The position numbers and the translations under genes are program-made. The notes under the pieces are model-generated. The model worked only from the letters and a program-made list of their open reading frames with translations. It was not told the origin of the DNA and did not search any database. Shown here piece after piece: positions 18,160-28,300 of a DNA stretch of 64,000 nt (position 1 is the first letter of the stretch; each line of letters starts with the position of its first letter). Source of the DNA: CAVVFX01 sp963777595 (lineage in GTDB: Bacteria; Acidobacteriota; Terriglobia; Bryobacterales; Bryobacteraceae); the NCBI GenBank assembly GCA_963777595.1, contig CAVZRE010000065.1, forward strand, positions 77,848 to 141,847, read 5' to 3'.

Positions 18160-19788
18160 ATGACGAACCGAAGAAACTTTCTCAAGATGGCATCGGCTGC
18201 GGCTGCCACCCCTTTCCTCAAAGCGGCCCCGGCCAAAAAGCCCAACTTTCTCGTCATCCTGGCCGACGATATGGGTTACTCCGACGCCCACTGCTACGGC
18301 GGCGATATCGATACTCCCCAATCTCGACCGCCTGGCCGCCGGAGGCTTGCGCTTCACGCAAGCTTATTCCACTGCCCGTTGCGGCCCATCGCGCAGTTGC
18401 CTGCTGAGCGGCCAGTACGCGCAGCAGACGGCCAGCGACGTCATGACGCCCGGCAAGATCCCAAACTACGTCCGCTTCCTTCCTGAGTATCTGAAGCCGC
18501 TCGGCTACCGCAGTTATCACACCGGTAAATGGCACATGAAGCACGTCACCGGCGAAGGCGGCGTCGGCTTCGACCATTCCTACACCATGATGGACGAAGC
18601 TTCGCTTCTTCACCCAGAACCGTCATCTGCTCGACGGCGAGGCGCTCCCAAAGCCCGGCCCGGGCTACTACAGCACGACCGCGATTGCCGACTACGGCGT
18701 TCGTTTTCTGAAAGAGCATGCGCGCGATCATGCGTCGGACCCGTTCTTCCTCTACACCGCGTTCCACTCGCCACACTTCCCCTTACAGGCCCCGCAGGAA
18801 GACATCGACCACTACAACGACCGGTTCACCGAGGGTTGGGATACCGCGCGCGAACGCAAGTGGCAGCGCATGGTCAAACTGGGTCTTATCAACTGTTCCC
18901 TCGCTCCTCTCGAGCCCAACATGTGGACCCAGTGGAACACGCCGGACGCCGAACTGATCGCCAAAATCGGTCCTGGAGAGGTGACTCGCGCCGTGGCATG
19001 GTCGTCCCTCACCGGCGGAACAGAAGAAATTGCAGCGCACCAAAATGGCGATCCATGCAGCCATGATCACCCGCATGGATACCGAGATCGGCAAACTTCT
19101 CAAGCAGGTGGAAGCCATGGGCGAACTCGACAACACCGTCGTCCTGTTTCTTTCTGACAATGGAGCCAGTTCCGAACAGCTCATCCGCGGAGATGGCCAC
19201 GATTCTTCCGCGCCGCTGGGCTCCGCGCGTACCCATCTTGGCCTCGGACCCGGCTGGGCGAGTTGCTCGAACGCGCCCTTCCGTTTGCACAAATCCTGGG
19301 TGAACGAAGGCGGCATCGCGTCGCCGTTAATCGTGCATTGGCCGAAGGGCGTCCAGAGCCGGAACGAACTTCGCCATGATCCGTGCCATTTCGTCGACGT
19401 GTTGCCGACACTGGTCGACCTCGCCGGCGGTAAGCCGGTGCCGCCCTCCGGACCACCTCTCGCCGGCAAAAGCATAGCTCCCGCGTTTTCCCGGGACGGC
19501 AGCGTGCCGCGCGATTTCCTCTACTTCAATCACAACCACAATCGCGCCATTCGCGTTGCGGATGAGAAACTGATCGCAACCGGTGACGATGGCTCGTGGG
19601 AGTTGTACGACCTCGCCAAAGATCGGTCCGAACAGAAGAATCTCGCCGCCGCTCGACCGGATCGCGTGCTCCAGCTAGCCGCAAAATGGAAAACCGTCGA
19701 TGACGGCTTCACCCATACGCGTGAGAGCGCCCCGGCCAGCACCCGCAAACTCATGCCGGCAGGTCGTGCGGACCTCAAGGCCAATTGA
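18160..19788 (+). CDS. Tat-exported type I sulfatase, frame changed three times
   Basis: A twin-arginine signal (NRRNFLKMASAAAA) precedes the sulfatase N-terminal metal site (FLVILADDMGYSD) and the formylglycine motif ARCGPSRSCLLSGQ, where the cysteine is converted by an FGE enzyme. Later parts are FHSPHFPLQAP, VVLFLSDNGASSEQ and NEGGIASPLIVHWP. The homology runs through three frames with +1 changes at 18316-18319 (CCCC), 18601-18602 (TT) and 19014-19018 (GG). Removing one base at each restores a protein of about 541 residues, of arylsulfatase A type. The likely role is desulfation of imported or extracellular sulfated glycans. Confidence 0.85.
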
Positions 19789-19861
19789 ACCTTGACAGGC
19801 TACAATCTGCCAGCCGTACCACAGACTTCCGTCTGACCCGTTTCTCGGCTAAATACTCGCG

Positions 19862-21439
19862 TCACTCCTCGCGCTTCGGCTGCGGCTTCGGCAGATCCTT
19901 GCGGGGAATACGTTCCGTGCGGATGGCCGTTTCATAAACCATCGTGGCCATCACCGCCGACGCTTGCATCAGGTCGCCGGGTTGCAAGCGGTCATACAGG
20001 TCCATATTGGAGTGGTGTGTGCGCGTTGGATACTCCACCGGATCCTGAATAAATTGGAAGCCCGGTATTCCGACCGCATCGAAAGATAGATGATCGGTAC
20101 CGCCCGTATTGCGGATCGACACCGTCTCTGCGCCCATATCCTTGAATGGCGCGAGCCACGCTTCGAAAACCGGCCGCGCCATATCGTTGTTCTGCAAATA
20201 GATCCCGCGCACCTTGCCGGTGCCGTTATCAAGATTGTAGTAAGCCGAGACCTTGCTTTGCTCCGGCTTGACCTTCATCACCTCCGGATCGGCGAAGTGC
20301 TCTTTTACATACGCCTTCGAGCCGAGGATGCCTTCTTCTTCCCCGGTCCACAACGCCAGACGGACCGTGCGCGGCATCTTGGCGCCAATTGCGGTAAGAA
20401 TCCGAACCGCTTCCAGAACTACTGCGCAACCTGCCGCATTGTCGGTGGCTCCTGTACCGCCGGTCCACGAATCCAGATGTCCGCCGAGCATGACCAGCTC
20501 GGAATTCATCGCGCCCGAGCCGCCGTGGCCCGGGATCTCCCCGATCACATTGAACGAATCGACCGGCTCCGTGACTGCCGCGCGAACTTCCATCTCGACC
20601 GTGACCGGCTGCTTGCGTTCGATCAGCCGTACCAGGCGATTGTAATGTTCAGGCGTCAACGCGATGGATGCCGGAGGAATCGGTTTCTTGGGATCTTCCG
20701 TACTCGCGCCTTCCGACATCAGCGTGCCTCCATCGCCTGCGCGGCCGGGAGACATGGTTGCAAGCACGCCTTCATCTAACAGGAATTGATTGACCCTGTC
20801 CCGGAATCGACGGACTGCGCCGCGTCCTTGCGGAGCGCCTGCCGTAGCGCCGGGTCGCGCCGGAATCGGCGAGGCGAACGGAGAGGTCATCGACGGATCC
20901 GGAGCCAGTCCTTCTTCCACTAGTTCGGTAGCGGTGAAGCGCCGGCCAGGCGATGTCATGATCGGCGTCAACGGTCGCATCGCCGCTGTAAGCACGATCT
21001 TGCCTTTCAGTTTGCCTTTCCATTTGGCCAAATCCTCCTCGCGTTCGAGAACTGCCAGCACCGGCGTTCCCGATATCGGACCGTTCGTGCCCATCGACCA
21101 CGGCCGAGGGAAACCGATCAAAGGCGCGTACTCCGGTTCCCTCAGGTGGGCCGCGAAATAAGTGCAGTTCCAGCCCCGGCCAAACGGTCCCCATTTCTCC
21201 AGAGCCGTGTTCTTGAGGCCCCATTCCTGCATCTTCTTGACCGCCCACTCGCCCGCCGACTGAAGATTTGCCGAAGCCGTAAGCCGCGGGCCGTAGACAT
21301 CCGTCAGATAAAACGCATTATCCATGACCTTGGAGTTCTTAAAAGCCTCATTCTTGATCCGGTTGATCATCTGGAGGTCGGGTACGTCAGCGGCGAATAA
21401 AATCGACACCGAAAGCCACGCGAGTAGCGCAAATTTCAT
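19862..21439 (-). CDS. Secreted M28 family zinc peptidase
   Basis: 525 residues from ATG 21439, which gives the signal peptide MKFALLAWLSVSILFAAD; an upstream in-frame ATG adds ten non-secretory residues. The co-catalytic zinc site of M28 is complete by eye: LGGHLDSW, GATDNAAGCAVVLE, WTGEEEGILGSKAY and TDHLSFDAVGIPG with the last histidine. A PA-like insertion precedes the catalytic domain. The family contains exported aminopeptidases and carboxypeptidases that degrade peptides outside the cytoplasm. It ends a short minus-strand pair with the DAC-domain gene, 17 bases apart. Confidence 0.85.
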   Translation of the reverse strand: MKFALLAWLSVSILFAADVPDLQMINRIKNEAFKNSKVMDNAFYLTDVYGPRLTASANLQSAGEWAVKKMQEWGLKNTALEKWGPFGRGWNCTYFAAHLREPEYAPLIGFPRPWSMGTNGPISGTPVLAVLEREEDLAKWKGKLKGKIVLTAAMRPLTPIMTSPGRRFTATELVEEGLAPDPSMTSPFASPIPARPGATAGAPQGRGAVRRFRDRVNQFLLDEGVLATMSPGRAGDGGTLMSEGASTEDPKKPIPPASIALTPEHYNRLVRLIERKQPVTVEMEVRAAVTEPVDSFNVIGEIPGHGGSGAMNSELVMLGGHLDSWTGGTGATDNAAGCAVVLEAVRILTAIGAKMPRTVRLALWTGEEEGILGSKAYVKEHFADPEVMKVKPEQSKVSAYYNLDNGTGKVRGIYLQNNDMARPVFEAWLAPFKDMGAETVSIRNTGGTDHLSFDAVGIPGFQFIQDPVEYPTRTHHSNMDLYDRLQPGDLMQASAVMATMVYETAIRTERIPRKDLPKPQPKREE

Positions 21440-21456
21440 ACCAGTCATTGTAGCGT

Positions 21457-22818
21457 TTACATTTCCCACACCAGCGAACCCTCGCGATAATACGAAACAA
21501 GCCCGTCTTCGCTGATCTTCAGCACGTTGCCAAAACGCGAGGCCGCAACGGCTGCGGTCGTACGTCCACCTTCCAGGATCTGATCGTCCGCTCCGCCCAT
21601 CCGCGTGTTGCGCAGAATCGCCCCGAATGCCAGCAGATTCGAATCGCGGTCCATGACCAGGCTACCGTCCATTCGAGCGATTGTTTCAAGCAAAGCCGGC
21701 GCCATTCCGAGTATCTGTTTATGCCGCAGCAGGTAGTGGATCTGGTCCTTGGTGCCAAATTCCTGCGCATCCACTCGGGGCATTTGCGGCGTGTCGAGCA
21801 GTTCGCCAATCGGCACGAAATGCTGCGCCAGTTTGGGATCGTCGAGGACCACGAACAGCCCTCCCCGCCGATCTTCCGCGAGATTCAACGCGGCGCTGAA
21901 CAAACGTTCGGCGAGCGCGAAATTCCCGACATGTTCCCGCCACAAGTCGAACTTGCGCACGCAATCGGTAAGTCGCCAGCGGCCGCCGAGAAAGTTGAAA
22001 ACCTGCGTTCCATGCGCCATCACTTTGATCTCGCCATTCGGCGTCAGGACCATGCAGATGTGGCCTCCTTGCAGCGTCGCCAGGCAGTGCGGCCGGTAGA
22101 TCAACGCGGTCGGAGCCGGAAGGTCTGCTTCGTTGAACATGCAGGTCCAGTCGCGAACATCCACCAGATCCACCAGCAGGCCTTCGCGGTTCACCAGGAA
22201 GAGCGTATGGATTCCGTCACACAGTCGATGGAAACTCTTGATCGAAGTTAGCTGGCTCGTATAGAGAATAGCGTCCGCCGACGCGGTCGGAGCTTTATGG
22301 CAAAGATCCTTGTGATGGCCCGGTACGGCCGCAAATAACAGCGCGCCGGTCGAGATGCGGCGATTCTCGAATGTCAGCAGAGAACTCTCGCGCAGCACTT
22401 CAATCGCATCCGCGATGTAGTCCTGACGGGTGGGAATCTCCGTATCGCCCAGGTAGGTGAAGGGATCGAGGAACGCCGAGATATAACGATCCTCGGGAAG
22501 GCCGCGAAACAACGCCAGAGTAGCCGCCGCCGTGCTGGTGTTGAAGAAACTGCGGAAGCGGGCCGCCAGCACATTGCCAACCGCAACGATGACGCGCATC
22601 TCGCTATCGCTAAAAGCGCCGCGCGGATGTTCCAACACGTAGTCCTGGCCAAACCAGGAGAGCGCCAACTTACCGTCCGTGCGTGTGACCAGGTCGAGCG
22701 TGTCTCGAATGACTTCTGTGCCGGTGATCTCGATCCGGGCGGTCGGCAGAAAATATCGCAGACCCCGTTCGAAGAATTCGTGGTAAAGGACGTGAAATAC
22801 GTTGATGGCGCCGGTCAA
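21457..22818 (-). CDS. DAC-domain protein with degenerate cyclase motifs
   Basis: 453 residues with no signal peptide. The last about 120 residues resemble the diadenylate cyclase (DisA_N/DAC) fold, including a final SEDGLVSYYREGSLVWEM strand pair like that of CdaA and DisA. The two catalytic motifs are altered: the DGA motif reads D384-G-S and the RHR motif reads R419-T-T. The N-terminal part (HEFFERGLRYFLPTARIEITG, then a long alpha/beta region) matches no domain I can name; putative sensor domains of the DACNV/DACNH type are reported beside such DAC domains. It may bind, sense or make a nucleotide signal. Compare the canonical enzyme at 43552. Confidence 0.6.
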   Translation of the reverse strand: MTGAINVFHVLYHEFFERGLRYFLPTARIEITGTEVIRDTLDLVTRTDGKLALSWFGQDYVLEHPRGAFSDSEMRVIVAVGNVLAARFRSFFNTSTAAATLALFRGLPEDRYISAFLDPFTYLGDTEIPTRQDYIADAIEVLRESSLLTFENRRISTGALLFAAVPGHHKDLCHKAPTASADAILYTSQLTSIKSFHRLCDGIHTLFLVNREGLLVDLVDVRDWTCMFNEADLPAPTALIYRPHCLATLQGGHICMVLTPNGEIKVMAHGTQVFNFLGGRWRLTDCVRKFDLWREHVGNFALAERLFSAALNLAEDRRGGLFVVLDDPKLAQHFVPIGELLDTPQMPRVDAQEFGTKDQIHYLLRHKQILGMAPALLETIARMDGSLVMDRDSNLLAFGAILRNTRMGGADDQILEGGRTTAAVAASRFGNVLKISEDGLVSYYREGSLVWEM

Positions 22819-22913
22819 CTTCCATTAGAACATTCGGCGGGCTCTCATATTCTGCCCGGCTCCGCAACAGCTGTGCCCGGCGTGAACAGAGACTTCAGTT
22901 TGTGACTCTGCCG

Positions 22914-24011
22914 TTATATCGTCCGGCCTTTCCATTCCCCTCCGCGACCTTGCCAGTAGCGGACAGCCGAGTGTATGGTTGCGCCGGCATAGAACGATGC
23001 AATCGCCGGAAGCGCTAATGCCCAGAGTGCGGACAGGCGGTAATAACGTACAGTCGGAGCGTATGCGCACGACATGAGCATCCACGCGATTAAGCCGCCG
23101 GCTCGCGCCGTACCGTGGGAAAATACGGCCAACCCCACCGGCAGGAGATACGAGACAAATAAACCGATCAGCGTCAGAAGCAGTAGAACCGGCGAGTATC
23201 GCAATTGTGTGAACGCCGATCGCGAGATCATCCGGCCGATCTCTCCAAACGTCTCATAAACGCGCAGGCTATCGCTTGACTCTGCGGGAGCGAGAAACAC
23301 TCGTCCGCCGGCCTGCTGAATAGCCCCGGCCAGCGCGCAGTCATCGATGAGAGCGCCGCGAATGGTCTCTATCCCTCCGGCACGCTCGAGCGCCCTTCTT
23401 CGAACCAGCATGCATCCTCCCGCCGCCCCGGCAGCCGTCGAGCGAGGCGGATAAAGTAGGAAGAAGAAAAAGACAAATGCGGGAATCAAAGCCTTCTCAG
23501 CGAGCGTCGTGCAGTGGAGACGCACCATCAGCGATACCAGGTCGAAGCCGCCGCGCTCCGCCCGGTCAATCAACGCATGGAGCGTTTCGGAAGCGTGGAC
23601 GATGTCTGCATCCGTAAAGAGGAAGTAATCGGGAGCGAAATCGCGCGCCGCCTCGATCCCTCGAGAAACTGCCCAAAGCTTTCCTGTCCATGCCGCGGGC
23701 TTCTCGGGCGCGCTCAGAAAGTGGAACCGCCGCGCCCCGCCGATCCTCTCGCGTACGATAGGAGCTGTATCGTCGGTACTATGGTCGTCAATGATGAAGA
23801 CACACAACGGGCCATTATAATTGTGTGCGGCCCAACTCTCGATCACCCGCGCGATAGAAGCGGCTTCGTCACGCGCCGGAATAATCACCGCAACACGCTT
23901 CGAGTCGCGACCCGGAGTCACAGTCAAATGGAACGGTTCAATTCGCCAGAACGAGCTGCGTCCGAATAATAGGAAAACCCAAATTGCGATTGGGACGGCT
24001 GCGAGAATCAT
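22914..24011 (-). CDS. hpnB: Hopanoid-type glycosyltransferase, HpnB-like
   Basis: 365 residues from ATG 24011, which starts directly with the first membrane helix; an upstream ATG would overlap the divergent gene. Family 2 glycosyltransferase core: VAVIIPARDEAASIARVI, FIIDDHSTDDTA, AAWTGKLWAVSRG and FLFTDADIVH (the metal-binding DxD). Further down are a cluster of membrane helices and a RYWQGRGGEWKGR tail, which is typical of HpnB proteins linked to hopanoid biosynthesis. No squalene-hopene cyclase gene lies in the window, so the hopanoid link is by family only. Confidence 0.8.
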   Translation of the reverse strand: MILAAVPIAIWVFLLFGRSSFWRIEPFHLTVTPGRDSKRVAVIIPARDEAASIARVIESWAAHNYNGPLCVFIIDDHSTDDTAPIVRERIGGARRFHFLSAPEKPAAWTGKLWAVSRGIEAARDFAPDYFLFTDADIVHASETLHALIDRAERGGFDLVSLMVRLHCTTLAEKALIPAFVFFFFLLYPPRSTAAGAAGGCMLVRRRALERAGGIETIRGALIDDCALAGAIQQAGGRVFLAPAESSDSLRVYETFGEIGRMISRSAFTQLRYSPVLLLLTLIGLFVSYLLPVGLAVFSHGTARAGGLIAWMLMSCAYAPTVRYYRLSALWALALPAIASFYAGATIHSAVRYWQGRGGEWKGRTI

Positions 24012-24050
24012 GCCGTGGATGATAATGAAAAGATCAGGAGAAGGATTCGC

Positions 24051-25277
24051 ATGCGAGATGTAGTATATCGCTCCGCCCGGCAGACTGAAATCTGTCAAAC
24101 CACTAGACGTAGCTTGCTTTTAGGCGCCGCCGCCGTTCGCGGCATGATGGGAGCCAACGATCGAATCCGCACCGGCATCATCGGCGCCGGTGGACGCGGA
24201 AAATATCTTACCGGTCAGTTCAAAGAGATCGGCGCGGAGATGGCCGCCGTTTGCGATATCTATGAGCCAAATCTGCAGGGCGGCCTCAAGGAAGCGAGCA
24301 CTGGCGCGAAGGCTTATCACGACTATCGCAAGCTCCTCGACGACAAAAGCATCGACGCTGTGATCGTCGCGACACCCGACCACTGGCATGCGCGTATGGT
24401 GATCGACGCCGTGGAAGCGGGCAAGGATGTGTACTGCGAGAAACCCATGGCGCATACCATCGCGGAAACCTACGCCGTCGTCGAAGCCGTCCGCCGCACC
24501 AAACGAGTCGTGCAAGTCGGGATGCAGCGTCGCAGCGCTCCGTTATTCCTCGAAGGTAAACACATCGTGGACTCCGGACAACTCGGCGAGATTCGCCTTG
24601 TCACATCGGCTTGGTACAACTACACACCACCATTTCCAAATCGTAAACTGGCCGGAGATCTCGATTGGAAACAGTGGCTGGGCAGTGCGCCGGAACGTCC
24701 GCTAGATCCCATGCGTTTCTTCAATTGGTATTACTATTACGATTACTCGGGAGGCCTGCTCGTCGGCCAGGCCGCGCATATCGTAGATTGCATCCAATGG
24801 TACATGAACTCTATGGCGCCCGTCGCCGTCACATGCACAGGCGGAAAAATTAATCTTCCTGGCGCTGAGGTTCCGGAAACCGCGGTAATTGCGATTGAAT
24901 ATCCGGAGAATTATCTCGGCACCTTCACGCTGGGATATAAGGCCATGCAATACTCCATGTTCAACGATCAGATTCAGCAGTACCACGGCAATAAAGCGCG
25001 GCTTGATGTGGGACGCGAATGGTATTCGCTGTACCCTGAACAGAAGACTGCGATCGATTTGAAGGCCAGCGTCGAGAGCAAGAAGCCTGGCAGTTTCAGT
25101 ACCGCCGCGCCGAGTCACATCCGAAATTTTCTGGAATGTATTCGGTCGCGCAAAGATCCCAACGCCCCGGTGGAAGCCGGCCAGGCTACCGCGATTGTGC
25201 TGGCCATGGCGATGGATTCCCTGCGCAGCGGCAAGCGCCTGAAGTGGAACCCCGCCACCCGAACTTCCGTAGGGTAG
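24051..25277 (+). CDS. Gfo/Idh/MocA family oxidoreductase with Tat-like N-terminus
   Basis: 408 residues if started at ATG 24051. The N-terminus includes TTRRSLLLGAAAV, a plausible twin-arginine signal, followed by the Rossmann motif IRTGIIGAGGRGKYL, YCEKPMAHT and a C-terminal SGGLLVGQAAHIVDCIQWY. It resembles the enzyme at 5033 but is shorter and lacks its glycine-rich insertion. The likely activity is NAD(P)-dependent or cofactor-bound oxidation of a sugar or cyclitol. It is divergent from the HpnB-like gene with only 39 bases between the two start codons, so its exact start is uncertain. Confidence 0.8.
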   Translation: MRDVVYRSARQTEICQTTRRSLLLGAAAVRGMMGANDRIRTGIIGAGGRGKYLTGQFKEIGAEMAAVCDIYEPNLQGGLKEASTGAKAYHDYRKLLDDKSIDAVIVATPDHWHARMVIDAVEAGKDVYCEKPMAHTIAETYAVVEAVRRTKRVVQVGMQRRSAPLFLEGKHIVDSGQLGEIRLVTSAWYNYTPPFPNRKLAGDLDWKQWLGSAPERPLDPMRFFNWYYYYDYSGGLLVGQAAHIVDCIQWYMNSMAPVAVTCTGGKINLPGAEVPETAVIAIEYPENYLGTFTLGYKAMQYSMFNDQIQQYHGNKARLDVGREWYSLYPEQKTAIDLKASVESKKPGSFSTAAPSHIRNFLECIRSRKDPNAPVEAGQATAIVLAMAMDSLRSGKRLKWNPATRTSVG

Positions 25278-25319
25278 ACCATCGTTTTGTGTGGTCTGCC
25301 CGCCTGCGCAGCGGCCGTG

Positions 25320-28300
25320 CTACGGCACGAGCCATCGCTTTACTCTAGCCACCGAGCCTTCCAGATCATCGCGTACCTCGTACACCCACAGCCTGATAAT
25401 GTCCCAGCCCAGGTCGCTCAGGCGTCGGGACCTGATCTGGTCGCGGCGGCATAGTTCTCCATTCCAATGGCGATGGTAATTCTCGCCGTCGATCTCGATA
25501 TCGAGTTTGCGTCCCTCATCGAAAAGCGCGAAATCGAGCGTGTAAGGCGCCTCTTCGTATTGCGGCACAGGCCGCATCCCGGCTGCGTACAGGGCTTGGT
25601 AAAAGAGGCGCTCCCAATCGGACACCAGTTCAGGATGCGAAACCTCCGGATACTCCGGTCCGATTTCCCCTGAGGCTCTGGATGGGGGTTCGCGTCCTGC
25701 AAGATCCTGCGTGTACTCAGCGAAAGCGGCGAGATAGCCGACCTCCGAGTGGATCGCGGCTTGTCTGTCACCCACCACCACTAACTCCGAACGGGCCCGC
25801 GTGATCGCTACGTTGAATAGGTTGCCGTTGCTCTTGAGGAAGCGGATCGCGCTGTCTCCGATACCCTGCGAAACGACCGCCGAGAAAAAGATGACATCGC
25901 GTTCATCGCCCTGGAAACCGTGAACCGTATCGACGGCAAATTGCATAGCTGCGAGCCTTTGCGATAGATCGCGATCCTGATGCACCAGAGCCCGAATCCG
26001 GTTGGCCTGCGCGCGAAATGGCGTGACCACGCCGATCGTGCCCGTGTAGCCATCCTCGAGCACGAGACGCCGCACGCCCTGGATTACGGCCTCCGCTTCC
26101 TTCGTATTGATCGCACCGCCCGCGCTGGGCCGTACCACTCGGCCTCTCACATCGACCCACTGCACCGCGGCGCTCGTCTTGCGATTCTCCCCGCTGGGTC
26201 GCTTGAGACCTTCGTGATTGGTGACCACTCTCAAGCGCCCGCGATAAAAATGCCGGTTTGAAAACGCGATGATGTCGCGATGGGAGCGATGGTGATCGCG
26301 CAGGTTTACCAAATCTTCATGCCGGCACAGGCTTCGGGCTAAATCGAACAAGGAGTTGACCGAATACGCCCATGTTCCCCCGCCTTCCGCCAGCCCGTGC
26401 GCGGCCTGCATGAGGCGGTCTTGTTGCGGCACGACCGTGCTGACGTGTTTCAGCTGCAGCGGATCGCCGATGATCACCGCTCGTTTGGCGCGAAACAGCA
26501 GCGGCAAGGCCGAAGCGATATCGCACTGGCTAGCCTCATCGATGACTACCACATCGAACACACCGGCTTCGAACGGCAGGCGCCCGCGCGCCGAGAGCGA
26601 CGTCACAGCCCAACAAGGGAGGAGCTTCGCCACCTTGGGAAAAAGACTGTAGTAGCGGCGGAAAATCTTTCTGCCGGCGCCCTCGTCGAAGCGGTCTCCT
26701 CCGGCAATCATTTGCAGCAGCGACACGTACTCGCCGAGTAGTTTGCGCTGCTCGGGTTTCCACCGGCCGGGACGAAGCCGTAACCAGCTTTGCCAGAGCT
26801 CCACGGAGTTGTGCGCGGATTCGTCGGCGATGCGCGTCAACTCGCGCGCCTGGACTTCAAGCGGCGTCGCGGCGCGCAACTCGTCAAGTACCCGCAAGTA
26901 GGCCTGCACCTGCGTAGCCCATACCAGGCGGTCCCCCATGGCGAGGCGGAATTGATCGAAATCTTCCGTCCGCGTGACACACAGCGCACCCGCGTCGGAC
27001 GAGAGTTCCTCCACCAGTTCGGCGATTCGCTGAAGACGGCGCGGCTTGACCGAGCTCCAGACCATTCGCACCATCGCCGGCTGAGCTTCTTCCCGGGCTG
27101 CGTCGAGTGCGTCGGAAAGCGCCTTCAGACGGCGTCGCACAGCTTCGCAATCGAGCGTACGAAGTCTAGTAAAGGCTTCTCCAGGGAATAAGCGACGCGC
27201 GGGTTCGGCTGCCCTTTCGAGTTCATCCACCCGGTTGCGCAGTGTCACGACTTCGGCGATGCTCGACTGCACTGCAGCGAAGCGAGCCCGCATTTCCTCG
27301 TAGACCTCTTTTTGCCACCGATATCCTGCCGTGTCGTCGACGCTCGACGTTTCGGCGAGCGTTGCCGTAAGATGCTGGGCGAGTTGTGCGTGATGCTCCT
27401 CTTTTCCGAGCCGCAGCAGCAGCGGAGTGGGTCCCAGATCATTGACGCGTGATTCCACGACAGTGACGGCATGATTGTTCCGGCTTGAAAACAACACGCT
27501 CGAGCCATGCCATGCCTGGTTGATCAGAAGCGAGGTGACCACCTGCGACTTGCCCGTACCCGGCGGACCCGTAACCACGGTCAGTGGCGAACTCAGCCCC
27601 TGCACTACGGCCTGACGTTGTTCCGTATTGAGAGGCAAAATCTCCAGGATTGGCCGATCTTCGGGCGCGGGCGTTTCGGTATTCCCGCCGCGCAGCCACA
27701 GCCCCAGCGCGGTGTCCTTTACCGTCTCCTCATCACACTGGGCCAGCTTCCGCAGCTCCATTTCCAAACCATAGGTGAACGGCGAGCGAGCCCCCGCGAA
27801 TAAGATGGCGCGATTGTAGATGCCATGCGTAGTCAAGTCCCGCAGCAGCACGCCTGGGGAGAGCTGGTAGGGGTTCAAATCCTCCTTCCAATCCCACTCG
27901 GGACGACGATGTTGTAGACGAAAGATGATCTCGTCCCATTGCGGAGCGTCGTCATCGGAGTTAGCGAGGCCCAATTCCTCGCCAAGCTGCACGGCTTCGT
28001 CGATCAGATTGCCGCTATCCACCGAAGGCAGGTTCTTCAGCACCTCCAGATTAAACTGCGGGATCGCGCTCGCCGGACGGAGGAACTCGCTGTGGTCTTC
28101 AGTTTCCTCAAGCGGATAAAGCAGTACCGGCTCGAGACGCGTCTCCTCCTGGTCTCTCGTCTGCACAGTTCGGACACGCACCGCGTACCCGACAAAGAGG
28201 GCGAGTTGGCCCGGCTCTCGTCGCACCTTCTGGACCATCCGGCGTGCGGCGCGATCGATCGGCGACGTCGCGTGTGTCGACACCGCGAGCGGCCTCGCGA

